Under the pieces are notes generated by a model. The model did no database searches. It saw only the letters and a list, made by a program, of their open reading frames with translations, and was not told the origin of the DNA. 64,000 bases of DNA from an uncultured Burkholderiales bacterium (GTDB taxonomy: Bacteria; Pseudomonadota; Gammaproteobacteria; Burkholderiales; Burkholderiaceae_C): the NCBI GenBank assembly GCA_903871545.1, contig CAIQHG010000021.1:1-64000 (forward strand), given 5' to 3'. Made by a program: the position numbers and the translations under genes. Within the stretch, counting starts at the first letter, position 1. Every line of letters begins with the position of its first letter. Shown piece after piece: positions 53,910-61,979 of the stretch.

Positions 53910-54587
53910 ATGAAACCTGAGTTTATTAAAGCCAGCGACAAGATACGACTCTTAATTGAAAACGATATCAAAAGCGGAGCTCTTTTGCCAGGTGACTCTA
54001 TTGATGAGTCTCTCTTAGAACATCAGCACGGCGTTTCCAAAACTCCCATCAGAGAAGCATTAATTCAACTGCAAAGCGAGGGATTAATAACAAGTTTACC
54101 CAGAGGGGGGATGATAGTTGCCAAAATGAGTCTGCAACAATTGCTGTCCTTATGGGAACTCTTGGCTGAATTAGAGGGGGTAGCTGCCAGACTATGTTGC
54201 CAACGAATAGGCCCAGAAGAACTAAATGCGTTACGCGTCATCCACCATAATTCAAGAATACATGTAGACACCCAAAATAAAACGGGGTGGCAAGAAGTTA
54301 ATTTGCTCTTTCACGAAGCTATTTACCACGCCACTCGAAATCCTTATTTGCGACAAGAAGTGCTTAGAATTCGGACTCGTACTGGTTACTATAGGATGAA
54401 TGCATTTGGAGCACTTGGCCAATTGAATAACTCATTTAATCAGCATGAGGCTTTGATTCAGGCTTTAGACGCTAAAGACCCTGAACTCGCTGCTAGAACA
54501 ATGAGCCTACATATGAGACCCGCAACAGATGCCAGCGGGTTGACAAACTTTATAGTCAACATTCCTAAAGAAAGCCTGTCGGCGTAG
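53910..54587 (+). CDS. GntR-family regulator (FadR/FCD type)
   Basis: A 225-residue regulator. The N-terminal winged helix spans about 5-72, with SLLEHQHGVSKTPIREALIQ as the recognition region and LPRGGMIVAKMS as the wing. The C-terminal FCD domain (about 80-205) has its metal/effector histidines in LFHEAIYHATRNP, NQHEALIQALDAKD and RTMSLHM. Likely senses a carboxylic acid or its CoA ester. It is flanked by the CaiB/ECH pair and the CaiB-ECH-dehydrogenase-PrpD operon, either of which could be its target. Confidence 0.92.
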   Translation: MKPEFIKASDKIRLLIENDIKSGALLPGDSIDESLLEHQHGVSKTPIREALIQLQSEGLITSLPRGGMIVAKMSLQQLLSLWELLAELEGVAARLCCQRIGPEELNALRVIHHNSRIHVDTQNKTGWQEVNLLFHEAIYHATRNPYLRQEVLRIRTRTGYYRMNAFGALGQLNNSFNQHEALIQALDAKDPELAARTMSLHMRPATDASGLTNFIVNIPKESLSA

Positions 54588-54669
54588 TACCTTCAGCGTA
54601 CCACCTACAAAGAGGCAAATTTCATCCCGGTTTTTTGTGGCCTTCCAAATAGGAGACCTCCCATAGGAA

Positions 54670-56043
54670 TTAAATAGTCCACAAATTACTAAGGGATTGA
54701 AGGCTATTCAAGTCATTTAACTTACTAAACAACAAATCAGCATTGATTTGTGAGCCCTTAGCGTTTGTTTGAAACACTTTAAAGCAACTCATGAATTTCG
54801 CTTTAAGTTCTTCCATGGTCAACGGATTTTTTGAGTTCCCCTTAGCGAATCGAATTTCCCCTGAGTCGAGTTGCTTATTATTGACCAACTCAATGGTAAT
54901 TCTGTCAGCGTATGAGAAAGCAGGCTCAATTGGACATGAAACATCTGTAATTTCAATCTTAACTTTTGAGAACATAGCCTGCACTTGGGGGCGCAGCACA
55001 AACTCGTCCGTTAACTCACTCAGTCCTACCCTTTGTTCCAACAACGCACAAGCAACAGCAAACTCCAAACTAAACTTAGCCTCTAACCCGGTCTTTGGCT
55101 TATGGTTACGAAGCATACTTGCTTGGGCTTTACCAATGGTTGCCGTAATTTGTTTGATTTCGTCTAATTTAACATCGTGTTTTTTTACTAGATCTAAAAT
55201 TGCATCAATTGTGCGATGGCCTGAGTAACAAACTGGATACTGTTTGATACACAAACCTGCACCGACAATATGCAGTTGTTCACCGATTGGTTTAGCCGAG
55301 TTGCTTAGATTAACTAGATTCTTCGGGGAGAGCGCATATAAAAAACCAGCAGGGTGCTCAAAAATATCTGAAGAAGCGGTCAACCCTGCCTCTGCCAAAC
55401 GAACTGCTTCAATCCCGTTTGCCGCGGCCCGCCCAGCGTGAAGAGGCTTCGTCATAGATCCAAAATTAGCAACTAAGCCACTCGCCATACTCGCCGCTAT
55501 TGAAAGCGCTGTACTCGCTGTTTGGGGGTCTAATTTTCTGATTCGAGCAATAGCCGCCGCAGCTCCAACCGTTCCCATCACACCCGTGGGGTGCCAACCT
55601 TTAATGTGATATTGATCGGGCTCTTTGGAAATGAGATTAGCCCAGACCTCGTAGCCAACCAAATAGGCCTCCAATGCCTCACGACCAGAGACGCCGCAAA
55701 GGTATCCCTCCGCCAAAATAGCGGGTACGAGGACCGTGCTGGGGTGACCTGATAAAGCCACATCATCAAAGTCAAGTGCATGCCCTGATGTGGCACTTAT
55801 ACAAGCCGCAAATTGACTAGACATCATCTCCCCCGAGAACGGCACAGGTGCCTCTTTAAGAGAGGAGGCGAATTGAGCGTAATGCTTCTCCAGTATGTTT
55901 ACAACTGGCTCGCTAGAGCCTGCGAACATGGTGGCAATCGTATCAATAAATCCTGTTTTAGCAATCTCTAAGGCAGCCTCTTTTTGAGGATGATCAATTG
56001 GTTGGGTTGCAAATATTCCTAAGGATTGTGTGAGTGTGTTCAT
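54670..56043 (-). CDS. MmgE/PrpD-family protein
   Basis: A 457-residue protein of the 2-methylcitrate dehydratase/aconitate decarboxylase superfamily. It has GHALDFDDVALSGHPSTVLV, GWHPTGVMGTVGAAAAIAR, SMTKPLHAGRAAANGIEAVR and KQYPVCYSGHRTIDAILDL. The conserved HPS/HPTG/KPFH-like regions that line the active site are present. Known members dehydrate or decarboxylate tricarboxylates or hydroxy acids. It is the last gene of the CaiB-ECH-acyl-CoA dehydrogenase operon (12 bases after). No prpC or prpB is nearby, so 2-methylcitrate is unlikely. Confidence 0.9.
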   Translation of the reverse strand: MNTLTQSLGIFATQPIDHPQKEAALEIAKTGFIDTIATMFAGSSEPVVNILEKHYAQFASSLKEAPVPFSGEMMSSQFAACISATSGHALDFDDVALSGHPSTVLVPAILAEGYLCGVSGREALEAYLVGYEVWANLISKEPDQYHIKGWHPTGVMGTVGAAAAIARIRKLDPQTASTALSIAASMASGLVANFGSMTKPLHAGRAAANGIEAVRLAEAGLTASSDIFEHPAGFLYALSPKNLVNLSNSAKPIGEQLHIVGAGLCIKQYPVCYSGHRTIDAILDLVKKHDVKLDEIKQITATIGKAQASMLRNHKPKTGLEAKFSLEFAVACALLEQRVGLSELTDEFVLRPQVQAMFSKVKIEITDVSCPIEPAFSYADRITIELVNNKQLDSGEIRFAKGNSKNPLTMEELKAKFMSCFKVFQTNAKGSQINADLLFSKLNDLNSLQSLSNLWTI

Positions 56044-56055
56044 GATTATATTTTC

Positions 56056-57246
56056 TTAGTAAGATCTAGGTAACTCGAGAATGTGCTCAGCAATGTAGCT
56101 AAGAACCAAATTGGTGGATATAGGGGCTATTTGAAACAAGCGGGTTTCTCGCCATTTGCGCTCAACATCATACTCGCATGCAAAACCAAAGCCCCCGTGG
56201 GTTTGAAGACAAGCCTCGGCCGCCTTCCAAGAGGCCTCTGAGGCCAATAATTTGCCCATATTAGCATCATCCCCGCAAGGTAGATTGGCAGTAAAAAGCG
56301 CAGCTGCACGCCTAAGTATTAAATCAGCAGCTTGTGTCTCCGCGTAAGCGCGGGCTACCGGAAAAGCTATACCCTGGTTTTGACCAATCGCACGGTTAAA
56401 AACAATTCTCTCGTTAGCATAGTCCACACTCTTCTTAGTGAACCAACGCGCATCTCCAATGGCCTCAGCCGATACCAAGATGCGCTCGGCGTTCATGCCG
56501 TCTAAGATATATTTCAATCCCTTTCCCTCCTCACCAATTAGGCTAGAAGAAGGAATTTTTACATCGCTGAAGAACACCTCAGTGGCATTGTGATTGACCA
56601 TCGCCTTAAGGGGTTTAATCTCCATTCCCTTACCCAAACAGTCACGAATATCAATTAAAAATACAGACAAACCTTCGCTTTTCTTCTTGACCTGCTCAAT
56701 AGGTGTGGTTCTCGCCAATAAGAGCATTAAGTCAGAGTGCAACGCACGAGAAGTCCATACTTTTTGACCATTAATAATGTAATGATCTGCGCTTCGCACT
56801 GCGCGGGTTTTAAGTTTCGTCGTGTCTGTGCCAGTAGTAGGCTCGGTCACCCCGAAAGCTTGGAGTCTAAGCTCACCGCTGGCGATTTTTGGTAAATAAA
56901 GGGATTTCTGAGCCTGACTGCCGTGCCGTAAAAGTGTTCCCATGATGTACATCTGTGCGTGGCAGGCCCCTGCGTTGCAACCACTGGCATGTATCTCCTC
57001 TAAGATCGCTGCAGCCGCACGAAGCGGCATGCCTGATCCTCCGAACTCCTCTGGGATTAGTGCCGCCAAGTAACCAGACTGAGTCAAAGTATTCACAAAC
57101 TCAGTAGGGTAGGCAGATTTCTCCTCTAAATCACGCCAATATTTTCCGGGAAAATTTGCACAAATAGCACGAATACTCTCTCTTATCTCGGTAAAGTCTT
57201 CGCCCAAGGCGATGTGAAGGGATTCAGGGATTGGGTTATGTTTCAT
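56056..57246 (-). CDS. Acyl-CoA dehydrogenase (paralogue 2)
   Basis: A 396-residue FAD enzyme nearly collinear with the one at 45322: AFGVTEPTTGTDTTKLKTRA, QKVWTSRALHSDLMLLLART, CLQTHGGFGFACEYDVERKW and the shared end APISTNLVLSYIAEH. It lacks the C-terminal YEGTSE motif, like its paralogue. It should desaturate the CoA ester made by the operon's transferase. It is preceded by an 85-base gap carrying four GGGTTAC units. Confidence 0.92.
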   Translation of the reverse strand: MKHNPIPESLHIALGEDFTEIRESIRAICANFPGKYWRDLEEKSAYPTEFVNTLTQSGYLAALIPEEFGGSGMPLRAAAAILEEIHASGCNAGACHAQMYIMGTLLRHGSQAQKSLYLPKIASGELRLQAFGVTEPTTGTDTTKLKTRAVRSADHYIINGQKVWTSRALHSDLMLLLARTTPIEQVKKKSEGLSVFLIDIRDCLGKGMEIKPLKAMVNHNATEVFFSDVKIPSSSLIGEEGKGLKYILDGMNAERILVSAEAIGDARWFTKKSVDYANERIVFNRAIGQNQGIAFPVARAYAETQAADLILRRAAALFTANLPCGDDANMGKLLASEASWKAAEACLQTHGGFGFACEYDVERKWRETRLFQIAPISTNLVLSYIAEHILELPRSY

Positions 57247-57290
57247 TTAAAAATCAGATCCAGGAAGTACAGTTAAGGATTAAGAGTTGA

Positions 57291-57318
57291 GGGTTACGGG
57301 TTACGGGTTACGGGTTAC
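57291..57318. repeat. GGGTTAC heptanucleotide repeat, four copies
   Basis: Four perfect head-to-tail gggttac units (57291-57318), followed by a G-run, between the hydratase stop and the dehydrogenase start inside an operon. The plus strand is G-rich and could form non-B DNA; the transcript would carry the complementary GTAACCC repeats. Confidence 0.9.
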
Positions 57319-57331
57319 GGGGGATGATTAA

Positions 57332-58132
57332 TTAAGAGCCTGTAAATTTAGGTGGTCGTTTCTCATTAAAAGCCAAAACACCCTCTACCCTGTCTTTTGT
57401 ATCAATGAGATGGTTATAGGATTCAACCTCAAATCTAAAAGCTGTTTTCAGCTCCATTTGAGATCCGTAGCGGATTGATTTTTTAACTTGTTTAACCGAC
57501 AGCGGCGCGTTAGTGGCAATTACTTTTGCTGTGTTTAAAGCTTCTTGCACGACTTTATCTGCATCAAATAACTCGTTCACCAGCCCCCACTCGTAGGCAT
57601 TTTCAGCGCTAAAGGGTTTGCCAGTAAGAATGATTTCTTTTGCCCTTCTCTCTCCAACTGCACGAGGCAAATTTTGCGTACCTCCCGCACCCGGCATGAT
57701 CCCAATCGTTACCTCAGTCAACGCAAAACGAGCGGACTTACTTGCATAAATAAAGTCACAACTCAGCGCCATCTCCAAGCCACCAGCGTAAGCGTGCCCA
57801 TTGACCGCAGCAATAAGGGGTATCGGCAGATCTGTCATCTCCCAGTAATGACGCTCGAAGATTTCATGTTGACGTCTCCACTGCTCTTTGGTCATACCGT
57901 TGCGCTCTTTTAGGTCACCTCCGCCGCAAAAGATCTTTGGTCCCGAGCCGGTTAAAACGGCACACCGGATGTGAGCAGGATCCTCTGTGATATCACGCCA
58001 TAAATCGTAAAGCTCTTGGCCCATCAGGGTATTAAAAGCATTGCCAACTTCGGGGCGGTTAAGGGTTATGAGGAGCACGTGGTCTCCAACTTGTTGGATC
58101 AGTATGGTTTCATATTTTTTATCAAGATTCAT
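57332..58132 (-). CDS. Enoyl-CoA hydratase (CaiD-like)
   Basis: A 266-residue crotonase. LITLNRPEVGNAFNTL, VLTGSGPKIFCGGGDLKER, AAVNGHAYAGGLEMALSCDF and LTEVTIGIMPGAGGTQNLPR are standard, with the PGAGGT region and both acidic positions plausible. Carnitinyl-CoA dehydratase-like enzymes share this layout. It overlaps the CaiB gene by 11 bases, so the two are translationally linked. Confidence 0.9.
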   Translation of the reverse strand: MNLDKKYETILIQQVGDHVLLITLNRPEVGNAFNTLMGQELYDLWRDITEDPAHIRCAVLTGSGPKIFCGGGDLKERNGMTKEQWRRQHEIFERHYWEMTDLPIPLIAAVNGHAYAGGLEMALSCDFIYASKSARFALTEVTIGIMPGAGGTQNLPRAVGERRAKEIILTGKPFSAENAYEWGLVNELFDADKVVQEALNTAKVIATNAPLSVKQVKKSIRYGSQMELKTAFRFEVESYNHLIDTKDRVEGVLAFNEKRPPKFTGS

Positions 58133-59333
58133 GGTCGGTCTCTCTTAAGTATATGTTTGTATGCTCTCCAAGCTTGGGAGGGGCGGTTTGGATTTGCGGG
58201 CGTTGCCCATTAAAACTTATAGGCAAACCAATAAAAGACATCTTCGAATTGGGAATGTTTTGAACAATGCCAAGTGCTTTGGTTTGGGGGTGTTGAATCA
58301 TTTGTTCAATATTTTGCACTGCCGAGGCCGGAATCCCGTAAGCCTCACAAGCAACCAACCACTCTTGGGTAGACTTTGTTAAAATCAAGCTTTCAATTAA
58401 AGCGTAAAGTTTATTTGAATTTGCGACCCGACTTGGGTTGTCTTTAAAATCCGGATTTGTAGACCATTCAGTGTGACCTAGCATCTCACACAGCGCAAGG
58501 AAAAGAGCGTCACTACCTGCAGCAATCACGATCTCCCCGTCCGTTGTTGTATAAGCCTTGTAGGGTACGATCCCTTTGGCACCTGAGCCTTGTCTTGTGG
58601 GAACTTCGTTGGATGCAAGGTACTGCGCCGCGATCAAAGAGACCCAACTCGTAGCTGTTTCAAACAAAGAGACATCAACTGTTTTACCTAAGTTATTTTT
58701 TTGACGCTCATAAAGAGCAGTCAAAATACCGATGATCCCCCAAAGACCCGTTCCTAAATCCACAATAGAGGCGCCTACTCTAACGGTAGGCCTACCAGGC
58801 TCGCCCGTGGTGCTCATGATTCCACTAAATGCTTGCATGAGCGGGTCGTATCCAGGCTGCTGGCTCAAGGGTCCACTTGAGCCGAAAGCACCAAAATTAC
58901 AATAAATTAAAGTAGGCTTTAGAGTACTCAAAGATTTTGCATCTAAACCTAATTTCTCGACTTGGCCAGGGCGCATATTTTGAACAACTATGTCTGCTTG
59001 CTCGACGACAAGTTGTTTAAGTTGATCAAGTTGTTGAGGATCGTGAAAGTCACAAACTATAGATTGTTTATTCCGATTCAAACTTTGAAAATAAGCCCCC
59101 GAGCCCTCCCAAAAGGGTGGACCCCATTTCCTTGCGTCATCCCCTGAGGGCTTTTCAACTTTAATGACTTTTGCACCAAGCTCACCAAGAATTTGGCCGC
59201 AAAAAGGGGCTGCCACACTATTACCAAGCTCAAACACAACGAGTCCAGCTAAAGGCATGGGAGAGTGTTGCGCTTGGAGATCATGAATAGATTGAGGGGG
59301 CCCTTTAGCTTGACTGGCTTGGTTTTGAATCAT
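58122..59333 (-). CDS. Class III CoA-transferase (CaiB/BaiF), paralogue 2
   Basis: A 403-residue CoA-transferase. VVFELGNSVAAPFCGQILGE, NRNKQSIVCDFHDPQQL, VVQNMRPGQVEKLGLDAKSL, the GASIVDLGTGLWGIIGIL block with the catalytic Asp, and QAFSGIMSTTG are present. It heads the CaiB-hydratase-dehydrogenase-PrpD operon and should load CoA onto the imported acid. Divergent from a Bug gene, with an operator-like site between them. Confidence 0.92.
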   Translation of the reverse strand: MIQNQASQAKGPPQSIHDLQAQHSPMPLAGLVVFELGNSVAAPFCGQILGELGAKVIKVEKPSGDDARKWGPPFWEGSGAYFQSLNRNKQSIVCDFHDPQQLDQLKQLVVEQADIVVQNMRPGQVEKLGLDAKSLSTLKPTLIYCNFGAFGSSGPLSQQPGYDPLMQAFSGIMSTTGEPGRPTVRVGASIVDLGTGLWGIIGILTALYERQKNNLGKTVDVSLFETATSWVSLIAAQYLASNEVPTRQGSGAKGIVPYKAYTTTDGEIVIAAGSDALFLALCEMLGHTEWSTNPDFKDNPSRVANSNKLYALIESLILTKSTQEWLVACEAYGIPASAVQNIEQMIQHPQTKALGIVQNIPNSKMSFIGLPISFNGQRPQIQTAPPKLGEHTNIYLRETDHES

Positions 59334-59399
59334 TATTTTTAATCTTAAATATGCTTATTAGGTAAAAGCCATAACTCTAGAAAATCATATTTGTGGGTA

Positions 59400-59428
59400 G
59401 ACTTAAGAATGTTAAGTCGGCACTTAAC
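59400..59428. promoter_or_regulatory. Overlapping palindromes in a divergent promoter
   Basis: Two overlapping inverted repeats: gacttaa-gaatg-ttaagtc (59400-59418) and gttaagt-cggc-acttaac (59411-59428). Together they give three ACTTAA/TTAAGT half-sites in alternating orientation, between divergent CaiB and Bug genes. A strong candidate operator for one regulator controlling both. Confidence 0.55.
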
Positions 59429-59512
59429 AAGTTTATTCCTTATCGGTATTCGCTATATTTGCACTTTATCAATTAAAGCATTTTACTGAATCAAATTTAC
59501 AAATAGCCTTTA

Positions 59513-60499
59513 ATGAGTAAAACACTTATGTTTCCTAAATTAACTATCATCATCGGTTTTTTTATATCGACAACGCTTTTTGCTCAAACGCCCACAAGGG
59601 TATATCCTAATCAGCCCGTAAAAGTCGTTGTCCCCTTCCCAGTTGGACAGACCACAGATATTATTGCGCGCTCTTTGTCTCAGGAGTTTACCGAAATATT
59701 TGGGCAAAGCTTTTTTGTGGACGACAGGGGCGGTGCAGCAGGAATTATCGGCACTGAATTTGTTAAAAATTCTCCACCCGATGGGTACACACTTCTGATG
59801 GCCTCGAGCGGACCACTTGGAATCAATCCGTCTTTATACAGCAAACTCCCCTATGACACATTGAATGACTTCACGGCAATAGGAATGCTTGCCACAGTGC
59901 CTCAATTTTTGGTACTTCGAAAAGATTTTCCAGCCAACAATTTGAAAGAATTAATATCCTTGATAAAACAAAATAAGGGGAAATATAACTTCGGCTCAGG
60001 GGGTAACGGACTAACGAATCACTTGACAATGGAGTTACTCAAGCTCAGCGCAGGGCTTGATATGACGCATGTACCTTATAAAGGATCTGCCGCGTCAACG
60101 ACGGCCCTTTTAGGCGGGGAAATAGATATGCTTTTTGAATCTGGGCCAGCGGTAATGCCCTTGATTAAGGACGGCAAAATCAAGGCACTGGCAGTGGGTA
60201 GTCAAACTCGCTCTTTAACTCTGCCCGATGTACCCACCGTTGCTGAGGCGGGAGTACCCGGATTTAAGGCGGTAGCTTGGGCTGCTTTTCTAGCTCCCTC
60301 AAACACTCCAAAACCGATTGTGGAGAAATTGAACACGGAGCTGAAGAACGCATTATCCAAACCCGCGATTAAAGAGCGTTTTGCAACTTTGGGGGCTGAA
60401 ACTTTCATCACCAGCCCCGAGCAAGCAAGGGAGTTCATCAAAAAGGAGATAGAAAACTGGTCAGTAGCCGTTAAAGCCTCAGGCGCCAAGGCCGAGTGA
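59513..60499 (+). CDS. Bug/TctC-family periplasmic binding protein
   Basis: A 328-residue Bug receptor with a Sec signal peptide (LTIIIGFFISTTLFAQ). The mature protein begins YPNQPVKVVVPFPVGQTTDI, with DRGGAAGIIGTEFVKNSPPD, MTHVPYKGSAASTTALLGGE and LTLPDVPTVAEAGVPGFKA, all typical. In the hallmark, PFPVGQTTD replaces PFPPGGxTD. It is divergent from the CaiB operon and probably binds the acid that the operon degrades. No TctAB is nearby. Confidence 0.92.
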   Translation: MSKTLMFPKLTIIIGFFISTTLFAQTPTRVYPNQPVKVVVPFPVGQTTDIIARSLSQEFTEIFGQSFFVDDRGGAAGIIGTEFVKNSPPDGYTLLMASSGPLGINPSLYSKLPYDTLNDFTAIGMLATVPQFLVLRKDFPANNLKELISLIKQNKGKYNFGSGGNGLTNHLTMELLKLSAGLDMTHVPYKGSAASTTALLGGEIDMLFESGPAVMPLIKDGKIKALAVGSQTRSLTLPDVPTVAEAGVPGFKAVAWAAFLAPSNTPKPIVEKLNTELKNALSKPAIKERFATLGAETFITSPEQAREFIKKEIENWSVAVKASGAKAE

Positions 60500-60548
60500 T
60501 TAATCATCACTTATCTCTTGGCATTTGATCTTTAGTACCCACAACTTA

Positions 60549-60572
60549 GGTAAACACTCGGGTAAACACAGG
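60549..60572. repeat. 12-bp imperfect tandem duplication
   Basis: ggtaaacactcg (60549-60560) followed by ggtaaacacagg (60561-60572), in the gap between the Bug and beta-propeller genes. Confidence 0.65.
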
Positions 60573-60715
60573 ACCCATCAAACCTTTTTCAAGTTTAAAT
60601 GTCAATTAATGATTAATATGCTGAGGTCTGCCTGCATGGATACCGTTTAAAAACATTTAACTTCATAAAAACACCCTTCTCTATTTAGATTAACCTCCCA
60701 ATTGAAAGTCAAATT

Positions 60716-61927
60716 ATGAACACCAATCGCATCATCATAATTTCTTTAGTGGTTTGCTTGAACCTTAGTCTTCTCAGTGCCCGTGCTCAAGCTCAGGCGC
60801 AAACGCAGGCGCCCGCGAGCTCAAAGAAGGAGCTCATTTTGATCGGTATAGACGAAAAACAGTCCTTCAATGATAAGGGCGCGCCTGTGCTCAGCATGAG
60901 TGGCAAAGACTCGCTCTTAGTAATGGATATTGGGAGCGACCCTCTCAAACCAAAAATAGTGGGCACTCTATCCTTGCCAAATACGATCAGTGGTCCCCCA
61001 GTTAATTTAGCTGTCTCTCCTGATCAAAGCATTGCTTTGCTTGCCAACTCAACTAGCGTGGTCAGCGAAGACGGCAAATTAAAACAAATCCCTGATAATA
61101 GATTGTTTGTAATTGATTTAACCACCTCACCCCCCTCTCTTTTGGAAACGTTGGCAGTAGGTAAGCAGCCCTCTGGCCTATCTATTAATAAGGCAGGTAA
61201 TTTGGCGCTTATCGCCAACCGAGCTGATAACTCTCTCAGTGTGCTGCGTATAGAGGGAAAAAAAGTAACTTTAATCGATACCGTCATGATCGGTGAACAA
61301 GTCTCACACGTTATATTCACACCAGATGGCAATAGAGCTATGGCAACTAAATTTCCCGGACATAAAGTAGCTTTTCTTGACGTCAAGGGTGAGAAGGTCA
61401 CATACAACAAATATGACGTCACTGTTGGCTTATGGCCCTATAACATGGTTGTGGACCCGAGCGGGAAAATTGCAATCACCGCTGATAACGGCAACTCCGG
61501 CGCGGCTGACGGAAATGTTGACACGGTCACTATCATTGACTTAGAGGCCAATCCCCCAAGAAGCATCAATAAAGTGGTTATTGGCGACGGCCCTGAGGGA
61601 ATCGCAATGAGTCCCAAAGGCGATTTGGCCGTAGCTATTTTACTAAAAGGCACTAACTCTGCAAAAGATGCTTTCTTTTATAACCGCAACGCAACAGTAG
61701 TCGCGCTTAAGATACAGGGCAAACAAGTCACTAAAAGCAACGAAGTCGATGTACGAGGACTTCCTGAGGGAGTTGCATTTAGCAAAGACGGGCAATACAT
61801 TTATGTGGGTAACTTTATGGATGAAGATATATCAATCCTAAAGGTCGTGGGCGACCAAATCGTCAACACCGGCGTGTTAATCCCCTTACCTGGTCATCCT
61901 GCCTCCATAAGAGGGAGTATGCAGTAA
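60716..61927 (+). CDS. Exported YVTN-type beta-propeller protein
   Basis: A 403-residue protein with a signal peptide (IIIISLVVCLNLSLLSARA) followed by a short AQAQAQTQAP linker. Repeated propeller strands are seen: LAVSPDQSIALLAN, LSINKAGNLALIANRADN, VIFTPDGNRAMATKF, MVVDPSGKIAITADN, IAMSPKGDLAVAI and VAFSKDGQYIYVGNF. These resemble YVTN/NHL-type propellers of unknown or binding function, sometimes linked to quinoprotein systems. Probably periplasmic. It is on the same strand as the Bug gene, 216 bases after it, and convergent with livF. Confidence 0.82.
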   Translation: MNTNRIIIISLVVCLNLSLLSARAQAQAQTQAPASSKKELILIGIDEKQSFNDKGAPVLSMSGKDSLLVMDIGSDPLKPKIVGTLSLPNTISGPPVNLAVSPDQSIALLANSTSVVSEDGKLKQIPDNRLFVIDLTTSPPSLLETLAVGKQPSGLSINKAGNLALIANRADNSLSVLRIEGKKVTLIDTVMIGEQVSHVIFTPDGNRAMATKFPGHKVAFLDVKGEKVTYNKYDVTVGLWPYNMVVDPSGKIAITADNGNSGAADGNVDTVTIIDLEANPPRSINKVVIGDGPEGIAMSPKGDLAVAILLKGTNSAKDAFFYNRNATVVALKIQGKQVTKSNEVDVRGLPEGVAFSKDGQYIYVGNFMDEDISILKVVGDQIVNTGVLIPLPGHPASIRGSMQ

Positions 61928-61979
61928 TTTTTCTGGGGCTTTAAAGTTAAATGGCGAATCAATACAGGTTTAAAAAGCA

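Noticed and set aside
54670-56043. Methylcitrate-cycle prpD
   Set aside because: No prpB, prpC or prpR nearby and the operon partners are a CoA-transferase, hydratase and dehydrogenase, so a propionate role is not supported.
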